Below are positions 22,836-31,894 of a DNA stretch of 64,000 bases, piece by piece; the stretch's first letter is position 1, and every line of letters begins with the position of its first letter. The notes below the pieces were generated by a model. The model was not told the origin of the DNA, searched no databases, and saw nothing but the letters and a program-made list of their open reading frames with translations. This stretch comes from Leucosporidium creatinivorum (taxonomy: Eukaryota; Basidiomycota; Microbotryomycetes; Leucosporidiales; Leucosporidiaceae), in NCBI GenBank assembly GCA_001600635.1, contig BCKL01000014.1, positions 200,202 through 264,201 of the forward strand. Direction: 5' to 3'. The position numbers and the translations under genes are program-made.

Positions 22836-24090
22836 CTAAGCCTGCACTCGCCCCCAGCGAATCTCGATCCCTCTCGCTCGGCACAAGGCCTGCAGCTCCT
22901 CAACGTGGAGCTGAAGAGCGGGTGGATTTGGGAAAGTGATGGCCTTGAGCTCGGAAAGTGAGCGATGATGCGCCTTGAGCAGCGCGACCTCGCGAGCGTA
23001 ATCGTGTGCAGTGGCAGAGAACTTGAAGAAGATCACGAGGTCGTGAACCGCCGAGTTGAGGGTGACGAAGATCTCGTGGTGGGGCTGGTTGGTCGTGAAG
23101 GTGTGGACGCATGGACAGTGCTTGATTAACGGGAGAAGTGGCTGTACGATGTCGAGGGAGTCGGTGGTGAATCGCAAGTCGAGAGATTGCAGGCGGAATG
23201 GCGAAGCGGGGATAGGCAGAGGAGGCTGGATGGTTGGCAGCCCGGGGAACAGCACCCTCGAGTCGTCAACCGTAACAATAGCAAGGCCGCGTACCGCTTC
23301 GAGAAGCGAGACGACCAGCTTGGGCGGGATCGGCGTTCCGACGGGGTAGTAGAGAGTGACTCGAAGAAGGGCGAGCTCGAAAGGTAGGCGCTGAGGCAAC
23401 GGGCGAGTGGGCTCTGCCATCGAATCTTTGAAGTAGACACCTCCGCCGATGTGTATATCCTCGAGATCTGCGGAGTTAGGGCTGTCAGCAAGCGTCCTTT
23501 GATGCTAGGGGCCGGGCAGACTGACCCGCTAAGCCAGAATCATAGAAGCTCAGCGGGCTGAGACCCTTCACATGCGAAATGGAGAACCTTCTGATTCCGA
23601 TGGACTCCTTCATGACCTGCTCTGCGAGCGGACCGTCGATGAAGCTATGGCTCGGTTGTCGCCCCTCAACGTCGGCGGCCCCAAGTCTGAGGCAGTGTGC
23701 GACTCCTTTCTTGGGTTTGACGGCAAGAAAGCTCTGCAACGCGGTGTTGGAAGTGAAGTGCAGAGTATCGCCTAGTAGTCTCTGCGCCTCGGTCCTCCAA
23801 AGCGAGCACACGAGGGAGGCTCGGCGAAGGAATGCTCGGCGAGAGAGTGCCGCATGCGCGAACTCGGCAGGGATGAGTCCAAAAGGATCGAGCAGCTCAG
23901 CACCGGACTCAAGAATCTTGATCTGTAGCTCAGGAAGAAGTCGAGGCGCCTGCTCCGACTGGATGCCGAGGGCTGCGAATTGAGCGCTGAGCTGAGCCTG
24001 CCTTTCCTTCTTGAGCTTCCTCCTGGCGGCTCCAGATCGCTTCCCGTGGGCGGTAGGCGGCTGAGAGGAAGGGAAAGCCTCGTCGGCCAT
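22836..24090 (-). CDS. F-box-like protein, member 1 (B type), divergent from the chimeric gene
   Basis: Two exons, 24090-23526 and 23467-22836, code 398 residues. The N-terminus carries the family signature QPPTAHGKRSGAARRKLKKE, then an F-box-like segment (RLLPELQIKILESGAELL and RRAFLRRASLVCSLWRTEAQ). The C-terminal half alternates Leu-rich strands and loops (FELALLRVTLYY, LKAHHRSLSELKAI, HVEELQALCRARGIE). F-box proteins recruit targets to SCF ubiquitin ligases; the short degenerate F-box here makes that role only likely. Four relatives lie at 39665, 41614, 56278 and 58316 in this window, all with an intron at the same place, two thirds through the first half. It is back to back with the gene at 24855 across a conserved promoter module. 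Confidence 0.82.
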
Positions 24091-24854
24091 GCTGGAGGCG
24101 AGCGCAGAGGCGAGTCAAGGAGCGAGGTGGGTGATGTGAAGAAGGCTGTGCGCCGAAGGAGGGGGAAGCCGGGTGGGGAGCTGTAGAGGTGGTAGCACGT
24201 TAACTCTAAGGTACTATCAAAAGATTAAAAGGCCTAGAGCTGAATTTACTACCCACCAGCTAGCGATTCAGTCACGCGAAAGCAGCGAGCGAGCGAGCAA
24301 GTCCGACGATGAGAGCGCCGAGCGGTCTGCGAGCAGAGGAGAGAGTCGATGTCAGCTCTCTGATCTCTAATAGCTACTCTGTGCTCTGCAAAAATCCCTC
24401 GCGAGCTACAGCCAGCCCGAGATCCGGCATGTCAACAGTGCACGAGCCCCTTCCCTCGTCCGCTTCAGGCTCGCTCGCCTCTGCCACCTTAATAGCTGGG
24501 GCCGACCTCCAGCGAGTCCCTACAGCGCTCTAAAGTCGACAGAATAGAAGCGCCCAACTCACCTCAAGTCAAGCGTTCAATTCGCAGAGCAGCTAAGCGA
24601 GCTTCCACGTCGAGCGAGCGATTCGAGAGCGGTCGGAACGAGAGCAGGCAAGGGAGGGGAGGTGCAGAGCTGTCGAGCTGTAGTCCTGTAGCTTTCTATC
24701 GAGCTTCTAGTCCCGTCCGAGTCGAGTCGAAAGTCGAAGCGAGAGGTTGAAGGGAGAGAGCAGAATTGCCGTCTCGCTTCTCTCCCTCCTTCCTCATCTT
24801 TACTCGCTCGCTTGCTTCGTCTCGTCGCTCGCTTCGACTTCGACACTCTCGCGG
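24091..24854. repeat. Divergent promoter module, copy 1 (inverted relative to copies 2 and 3)
   Basis: This 764-base interval sits between a B-type F-box-like gene (minus) and the chimeric gene (plus). Its right 300 bases match, nearly base for base, the sequence upstream of the A-type F-box-like genes at 40853 and 57548. Its middle shares blocks such as the segment around 24430-24530 with both other copies in reverse orientation. The match runs through the start codon of the A side into the first exon. The module contains several CTGTAG/CTACAG motifs. It is a duplicated bidirectional promoter, not a transposon: I see no terminal repeats or target-site duplications. Confidence 0.75.
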
Positions 24855-25982
24855 ATGGAAGCTCAGCCATATCAACAGTCTACAGCACTCGGCAAACGCT
24901 CGGAAGCAGCGGGAAGTCGCGAGCTCAAGGAGGAACAGCAGGACCAGCCTGCTGCTCGACTTGCTCAATCGCAACCCCGCTCGGAGTCGGCTCGGCTGAA
25001 GAAGGTCAAGACGGAGGATACGTACTCCGACTATGACGCACCTGACAGCCGCTGTAACGGTCAGTGGTACTGCTCTTGAGCCTCGCTTCCCTCTCTTGAG
25101 GGCGAACGCTGATCCGTCTCGGGCTTGGTTGTCGGCAGTCTCGCGCGACGATGTGATCAGCACCATGGAGAAGCAGATTCTCGATCTTCAAGCGAGCGTC
25201 GAGGTGTTGAAGCAGCAGAACAAGGCCGAGAAGGAGCGCGCCAGCGTCGCCGAACGAGATGGCCCTCGCCCTCTCGAGCCCGCCAAGACGCCCTCCCCTC
25301 CGTCGATAGCAGTCCTAGTGGATCTGTCGAAGCAGGCGACGGGATTGTGGTGAGCGAGAAGCTGGGGTCGGGAGTAGGAGGCAACACGAGGAGGGACGAC
25401 TCGGCCAGCTCCTACAGCGGAGGAGCTTCCAAGGAGGGCTCGGAGGAGGTCACGTTCGAGATGAAGAGGGAAATGGCGTTCAACATAATCAAGCTGGAGG
25501 GCGATCGCCTCGAGCGAGCTATCGATATCATCAGGCAGGGTCGTCCTGATCTCCTTAGCGTGAGTTCCCTCTTCTCGCTTCTCTCCTTCTCCTCACCCCG
25601 AGACTGACTCGCCTATCACCCGCCACAGGACGTCAACAAGGAGATCGAGCTCGACATTGACCAACTCGACCAACGCACCCTCCTCGCCCTCTACCACTTC
25701 GTCTGCCCCTCCTCCAGCGCCGGTTTCAAGCCCGGTAAAGGCGGTCGCAAGCCCAATCGCTCGGGCGGCACGGGCGCCCAGGGAGGAGTCGGCCCTTCGA
25801 AGCACAAGAGCCTCGACGAGATCAAACAGTCGCAGAGGATCGAGATGCTCGAGGCGAGGTTGAGGGAGTTTGATCAGAGCGCGCAGCAGCAGGTCGCTAC
25901 TCAGGCCTCCCGCCGTCGCGGAGGAGGGGACGAGGAGACCAATGTGGATACCGCTTCGCAGGACGACCCGGCTCCGTTGTGA
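24855..25982 (+). CDS. Chimeric gene: F-box-family first exon fused to the coiled-coil/NET end of the BET gene
   Basis: The first 50 residues (MEAQPYQQSTALGKRSEAAG onward) are a diverged copy of the A-type F-box-family N-terminus. From VSRDD the sequence follows Bdf1 at 48929-52756: the coiled coil (MEKQILDLQASVEVLKQQ), the NET domain (VTFEMKREMA, ERAIDIIRQGRPDLL, DQRTLLALYHFVCPSS) and a Lys/Arg-rich end. Exons 24855-25059, 25139-25349, 25418-25559 and 25629-25982 give 303 residues with no stop. No bromodomain is present. The intron at 25560-25628 differs from the matching Bdf1 intron by one base. The interval 25350-25417 lies where Bdf1 is coding, and removing it restores the frame after a 5-base insertion. 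NET domains bind chromatin regulators, so a competitor of Bdf1 is possible. That is inference, and a decaying copy cannot be excluded. Confidence 0.75.
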
Positions 25983-26378
25983 ATGTCCTGCGGAGAGGGG
26001 AGTGGGTCGGAGGACGATGATAATCAAGCCGAGGGAGGAACAGTCGGCCGTGTATAGCTGCTTCCCTTCCTCCAACTTTTGAGCTTGCTCTGTACCATAG
26101 CAGCCCTCTTGTCCGTCGAAGACCTCCATGCAATCTTTGCTCGCATCGCAACCCTCGCGAGAGCCAGCATTCGAGCACAGCAGCTTTGCCGAACGAGAGC
26201 TCGGCGCTACTCCGCCCACACTTTCGGCTCGTCTACCAGCCCTAGAGGGCTCAGATCCACAGAAACAAGAGTTGCACATCTAAACGAGTGTTCTACATAG
26301 CTACCAGAGCATGCGAAACGAGCCAGTATAGTCGAAAAGTGTCTGCGAGCGCCTCGACCGAACAGCCTCTTCGCCCTT
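25983..26378. other. Convergent 3' spacer
   Basis: These 396 bases separate the stops of the chimeric gene (plus) and the M50B-like gene (minus), so they should hold both transcript ends. I see no coding signal. Confidence 0.45.
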
Positions 26379-27969
26379 CTACGGCCTCATCATCATCGCC
26401 ATCATCATCCTCGTCGGTAAGAAGTCTTTTGAGTCGGCAGCTTGTTCCGAAAAGCTCTCCTTGAACGCGGCAAGCCCGACCTACGAAGGCGAGGGGCGAG
26501 GTCAGCTCTTCGTCGACATTCTTGAGAGAACAGAAGCTCACCAGGATCCCGCAGGCCATGAATAGAAGCGAGATGATAGCCCAGATGACTCCCCAGCAAG
26601 CCGAGCTTCCGCCGTAGCGTTTGGCAAAGACCGAGGCGTCCGATTCGTTGACCTTGCGCAGGATGAGATCGTCAAACTGTCGGCAGAGCTGGGTCAGTGG
26701 GAGGACAACGAGGTCGCAGCTCGGTGGGAGCGTACGATGTCCCAGACGGAGCTGTAGAGGGAGTGAGGTCAGCCCACAGCGACGGCGGAGAGCGAAGCGG
26801 ACGAACTAGAGGGAAGACACCGTCCCCATAAAAAGGACGTAGAAGCGGAGGGCGGCTCCATGGGCAATGAACCAGCAGGCGACCAGAAGACCCACGGCGA
26901 ACAGGATGGTGATGATGGTCAACCAGTCCCTTCGGCTCCACCAGAGCGTGACAAGGAATCCGACGGCGAGTACGATTGAGCAGACCTTCGACGCGACGAT
27001 GTTGAAGCCGCAGGCGATTAAGGCCGCGCCGATGAAGGAAGAGCCAAGGTAGCCAGCACAAAGGGTGAGGGGCTGTGGTAGGGAGAGGTCAGCGCCGCTC
27101 GATCAACGCCGAAGCTTGCGCCGAACTCACGCCCCATCCTCCTGCCATCATCGTGCAGCCTCCCTCGCGCGGATCCAGAGTCATTGACTTGATCTTCGCT
27201 CCCGTGCATACTCCGGTCGCCGCGCTACAAGTTAGAAAAAAGGGTGAGTGACTGACCCAGCGCCGAGAAGCGAAGGCAACGCCGAAACTCACTGTCCGAA
27301 CTCGTGGAAGCTGTAAAGAGAGTCGAAGGTCAGCATGATATCCCTGGCATCTTCGTACACCCTCCCTAGTAGCTGCGCTGACTCCTGGAGTCACACTGCG
27401 CTGCTCGGCGTGAGGCGCCGAAACGGCCTTCGACACGACCGAGATCCTCACCACGCCCGCCCCAGAACTGCAAGCGGCCTCGTCGAAAGCTATACAGTCT
27501 AGCGAGGATTACTTACGCGATAGTGAGCATCTTCCAAGGCCAGAGAATGTACTTGATGTAGGGCAAATTCCAGAGAATTGCGATGAGGGCGACGTAGGCT
27601 CCGATGACCTGTAGACCGAGTATCAGCTCCATCCAAGTCTCCTACTGCTCTACAACTCACCCCGAGGGTAACCTTCTGCGTCGCGTTCGGCTCGAGCGAA
27701 CGTCTCGCCCAGCTGTGAGTCGGACCCTCCTGCTGCAACGCCCTCGCCTGAATTGCCCTCTGCATTAACCTCTGACCATGCGACACATCCTTGACAGCAA
27801 ACGCGCTCCTCCCGCTGAGGTGGAAGTCGGGAGCCGAGGCTCCGTAGAGGCGAGGTGGTGGAGGAGGACCGGCGCGTCCGTTGGGCTGGAAAGTCGGGGC
27901 GTGAGGATCTTCGGGAACGAGTGAGGAGGCTGCAGGTACAGCCAAGTAGGCGTGTGGTGCTGGGGCCAT
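26379..27969 (-). CDS. M50B-like integral membrane metalloprotease
   Basis: Eight exons (27969-27661, 27608-27517, 27310-27293, 27224-27131, 27072-26807, 26751-26736, 26676-26542, 26480-26379) code 343 residues. A Pro-rich cytosolic N-terminus leads to a first helix (YVALIAILWNLPYIKYILW). Next is the zinc-binding HEFGH motif, read as AFHEFGHAATGVCTGAKIKS and split between two exons. The conserved DPREGG loop follows, then four or five more helices (LGSSFIGAALIACGFNIVA, WLTIITILFAVGLLVACW) and LYSVWDIFDDL. The fungal M50B-like family keeps HExxH and this Asp-Pro segment, but its substrate is not known to me. The His of HEFGH is completed only by splicing across a tiny 18-base exon. The gene converges on the chimeric gene and diverges from the glycosyltransferase. 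Confidence 0.88.
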
Positions 27970-28547
27970 GTTGGCCGATGCGACGAGGTGAGGGGAGGAG
28001 CAAGAAGAGCGGCTGTGTCTTCCCGTCTTCCCAAGGCGGAGCGCAGTGCACAGCCTTTCGCAGGCGAGGCTAGTATACAGCACTGTAGCACATCAAGACA
28101 TCATTGAGAGCTTCACCGAGTTTCCCCGTGTCTCAGCAGCGAATCTTGACCTACACGAGACCACCGATGTTGCGCCGAGGGGTCAAAAGGTTGGCTCGAA
28201 GCTGCTGTCGTGCTCCAAATATCTTCGCAGAGCAGTGGTGGCATGAGAAGCACTTCAAGTACCGTCCCGGACTAGTTTTGTAGTTCGGTAATCAGTCAAC
28301 TTGGTTCCCGACCGCGAATCGCCTTCGCAAGGAGCTCGGCGCAGTCTTGCCCAGCCTCAAAGTGCTTCGCAAGCTTCGGCCACAGCAACAGTACTATAAT
28401 GTAGCTATTTGGAAGCCTGTGCGACTTCATTTCCGCTCAACGCTCGCTGAGCTACACCCCTCGTCTCACGCGCTCGCTCGGGCTCACCTCCTTCCGTCTG
28501 CCTCGTCACCTCTTGACCTTCGTCCACATTGCGTCCAGCTGAGCAGG
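27970..28547. promoter_or_regulatory. Divergent promoter region of the M50B-like and glycosyltransferase genes
   Basis: The start codons lie 578 bases apart on opposite strands. The plus-strand frame upstream of 28548 has an ATG at 28347 in frame, but the residues from there lack a transmembrane anchor at the N-terminus, so I treat that part as leader. No TATA box is evident. Confidence 0.45.
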
Positions 28548-30656
28548 ATGAGTGCATCACTACTACTTGCTCCAGCAGCGCCCGTACGCTACCGCCAACT
28601 CGTTACTCGAGGGCTGCTCCTCATCCTCGCTGTGGCCGCCGTCCTGCATTTTACCACCGACAGACGACCCGCTGCACCTTCACGCATCGCCAAAGCGCAT
28701 TCAGGAAGGACCATCACCTTCAAGAGCTACCTCAACGCCCACTTCCCTCTGCCAGTCGACCTTACAGACCACCTCGGCGAGGAGCCAGCTCAAGACGCCC
28801 GTCCGCATCTTTGGTTGACCGTCGCCGACGGGCAGATGATGGATGGAGCAGCAGCAGGGGTACAGATGATGCTACGGAAGTTCAACCAAGAGCGGGAGGC
28901 CAGGATGGAGAGGCGGACGGAGCTCATCGTGCTCTGCCTTGATGCGAGCTGCCTCGCCAAAGCCGAGGAGCGTGGATGGTTCGCTTACGGTGGCTTCCGG
29001 GGTGGAGTGCCCATCAGGATGGTAGGAGGACCGAAAGAGTGGTTCAAAGTCGCTGGTGAGTCTCATCGAGGAGGCCGCCGAGCGAAGCTGATGCTCGGCG
29101 ATCAGGTGTGCTCGACGCGCTTCGTACAGATCGAGACGTCTTCTTTGTGGATACCGAGGTCTACCTGAAGAAGTGTGTACCTCTTGGCTGGCCTCTCCCC
29201 TCTTCTCGAGCTGACCGCGACACCCCCCAGCGATCCTTACCCTCTGCTCGACCCTCCCCTCATCTCGGCCGACGTTGTAGCTGGAAGACTGCACGATGGC
29301 ACGCTGAACACTGGTGAATTGGGTCGAGTAGTGTCTTTCCTGATTTACTGACCCGACTTCCAGGCTTCATCTGGATCAAGGCGACGTCCAAGAGCCTGGA
29401 AATGTGGGAGCAGCTGTCCGAGCTCGCTATTGAGGGTGCCGCAAGAGTTCAGGATGACTTCAACAGGGTTTGTTCCCTACCGCTCGTCTTCCAGGCTCGT
29501 ACTCACTTTTCCACCAAAAACAGCTTCTCGGTACGGGGGCGCACCTGTCGAATGGGAGCGACTCTGCTTCCGTCGAGACGAGCTTCATGAGCGACAATGA
29601 GCTCCGAGTGCAGCTACTGGATCCCACCGCATTTCGCAACGTTAACCTACTGTGAGTCTCCTCTCCTTATAGCTGAGCCGAGCTTCTTGCTGACCGCCCC
29701 TACCCCTCTTCCCCAGTCTCGGCGAACCCGAGGTCGAACGACCGGACGCCGTCTCCCTCCAGCTGAATTGCTCAGGTGACTCTCGGAACTTCATCGCCAG
29801 GTCCCTAGGCTACTACCCCAATCTCAAAGGCTACTACACCTCTCGTCGCTCTCTGCTCAAGGTCGACGAGCTTGTGGGAAGGCAGGAAGAAGTGCTGCAG
29901 ATGTTCAAGATTCTTCTCGTGGCGGCGTGAGTCTGCTCTGCTACGTAGCGAAGCTCAAGCTGACCTCCAGATATACAGACACTACTCTCGCCGCTCCATC
30001 GAGCCGCCCGCCATGGTCACCTTCACCGACCTCGACGGCATTCCTCGGCCTCGCCCGATCTACACCTCTTTCGCCGTCGCTCGAGTCGGCAAGGGTCTTG
30101 GAGTACCTATCGTTGAGCCCAACTACGCTTACCATGCGATCCAGCACCTCGCAAGTGCACCACCACTGCCGCCAGGCGGTCCTCGAGGCGTTGCAGAGGC
30201 TCAAGCCGTGCTCGGCGAAGGGGAAGAGGACGGAGTGCAGGGAGTGGAGGATCCCGAGTTCGTGATGGAGGATGAGAATGAGGAAGAGGAAGGTGTGGCA
30301 GCACTTTAAGGCTCAGCAGAGCTAGGTGGGTCCTCTCCCTCGGCCTCGAATCTAACGCCGAGCTCACGCCCTCCCTTGCAACAGACCTCCGCAACTGCGA
30401 CACGCTCGGCGACCTCCTCCACCGCCTTATATCGCACGCCTATCACCACGAGCGAGTCCTCACCCTCACCAACTTCCGCACTGCACCGAACTGGCGGCGG
30501 TGGGAGCTGCCGAACCCCGTCGTCAACGTGACCACGTGTCTCGAGCTCGACCAGCCGCCGATGTGCGGTACTCTCTGTCGGCAGAGGAGTAAGGAGCCCA
30601 CTCAGATCAAGTGGCCGAGTCTGAAGGAGGTGATGGTCGAGCCGGGATCGTGGTGA
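28548..30656 (+). CDS. Golgi-type nucleotide-diphospho-sugar transferase
   Basis: Eight exons (28548-29055, 29106-29172, 29231-29313, 29364-29467, 29524-29651, 29717-29926, 29979-30292, 30385-30656) code 561 residues. A short cytosolic end and one hydrophobic helix (RGLLLILAVAAVLHFTT) make a type II signal anchor. The lumenal part has the sequence order of the nucleotide-diphospho-sugar transferase fold: ELIVLCLDASC, VLDALRTDRDVFFVDTEV (the metal site reads D-T-E rather than DxD), LNTGFIWIKAT, and the C-terminal RRWELPNPVVNV with ELDQPPMCG. An acidic loop (EDENEEEEG) interrupts the C-terminal part. The seventh exon begins at the second of two acceptors 8 bases apart; only the second gives the conserved reading. 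The sugar donor and acceptor are unknown. Glycan or cell-wall decoration is likely. Confidence 0.85.
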
Positions 30657-30971
30657 TGAGCAGAATGAAGCTCGGCGAAGGGGGAGCAGATGGCCAATCG
30701 GCGCTGTTCGGCGACCGGTATCTCGATTTATTGCATTGCATAGTTCTTTAAACTCGTCTCAACCCTGCTGCACACGTCACATTCGACGCTCGGTAACCTT
30801 CGCTGATCCCCCCTTCCAAGTTCGCAAGCTAGCTCACTCCGAGCTCGCCATCGACGTGATTTCTTTGTTCTCCGACCACAACTTTGCTCGCTCGCTGTCT
30901 CAACCGCCGACGTACATCACAACAGACTACCCGTCTACAACTCGACTACGACCAGACTACAGCCCTACAGC
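30657..30971 (+). promoter_or_regulatory. Promoter region of the TXNDC17-like gene
   Basis: A 315-base spacer between two plus-strand genes. Its last 90 bases contain six CTAC repeats (ctacccgtctacaactcgac and following), which likely lie at or near the transcription start. Confidence 0.45.
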
Positions 30972-31631
30972 ATGACGGAACAGACGCCCGAGAGCGTGCT
31001 CGCTGGAGTGCCAGGGGACGAGCGCCATTTCTTGATCTTTATCGCTTCGCACGAGGAGCGCGGGAGGCCTTGGTGCAGGTGAGTAACACCAGCAACTGGC
31101 TGAGGCTGTTGGGCGATAGCTGGGCTCTTCTGAACTAGCTCAGCTCGCCCTTTCATGCGAGAGACGCACAGCCTGATCTCGTCGATGTTGGCTCTACAGG
31201 GACTGCGAAGCAGCAGAGCCGATAATCGCCAAATCGGTCAAGCCTCAAGAGTCGACGGTAGTCTGGGTTGGCAGTCGCGAGGAGTGAGTTGAAACCGAGA
31301 ACCCCGCTATCTGTCGCCCTCCCCCACTGCAGAGAGTGAGCCCCGCTGACTCGTCGCTGGCTGCACAGGTGGAACAAGGACGATAATGTATGGCGTCAGG
31401 CTCCTTTCAACGTCTACCGAGTACCGACTATCCTCAAGGTCGAGCCGGGGAGCGGGAGTGCTTCGGAGAGGGTGGGTCCTTCCGCTGTCGCTGCTCTGCA
31501 CAGGGTCGAATGATCGAGCAGAGAGGTGCGTATGCTCACTGTATCTCTCGACTCTACAGGTCTCGATCGCGCGCAAGGTCGTAGAAGCCGAGATTCTCGA
31601 GGGCAAGGTGCTGAGGGCTTTCCTCGCATGA
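30972..31631 (+). CDS. TXNDC17/TRP14-like thioredoxin-fold protein
   Basis: Exons 30972-31078, 31200-31283, 31369-31471 and 31560-31631 code 121 residues, the family's usual length. The redox site reads GRPWCRDCEAAEPIIAKSV, the WCxDC form of this cytosolic family. It continues with VVWVGSREEWNKDDNVWRQ and the cis-proline segment YRVPTILKVEPGS. TRP14-type proteins reduce small disulfides, cystine and nitrosothiols, and are themselves reduced by thioredoxin reductase. The first intron falls between the two active-site cysteines. All four exons keep phase. It faces SEC20 tail to tail, 260 bases away. Confidence 0.92.
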
Positions 31632-31894
31632 GCTGTGTAGGGGGGCCGGATGATGGGCGATAAACCAGAGCAGTAACCTCGCTGAAACGCTTGATGCATA
31701 TTTCTACTCGAGCGCCTGTAGAGTACGGGGAGGGAGAGCATTTTGGCGAAAGCTCGGCGTTCGCTCTCTCACTCCCCAATCTGCTCTACGATCCGACACA
31801 TCTCTTCATTCCTATCTAAAGCTCATCTCTGAATACCTTCCCCTCTCCCTCTCCCTCACCCTCCTCTACCTCATCTTCCAGCTCTCCCAAATAC

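Noticed and set aside
24091-24854. A mobile element as the cause of the repeated promoter modules
   Set aside because: I find no terminal inverted or direct repeats, no target-site duplication and no transposase. The copies are bounded by genes of one family.
29941-30265. Use of the first acceptor (ending at 29970) in the glycosyltransferase
   Set aside because: It shifts the frame away from the conserved C-terminal pattern. The acceptor 8 bases downstream gives the family sequence.
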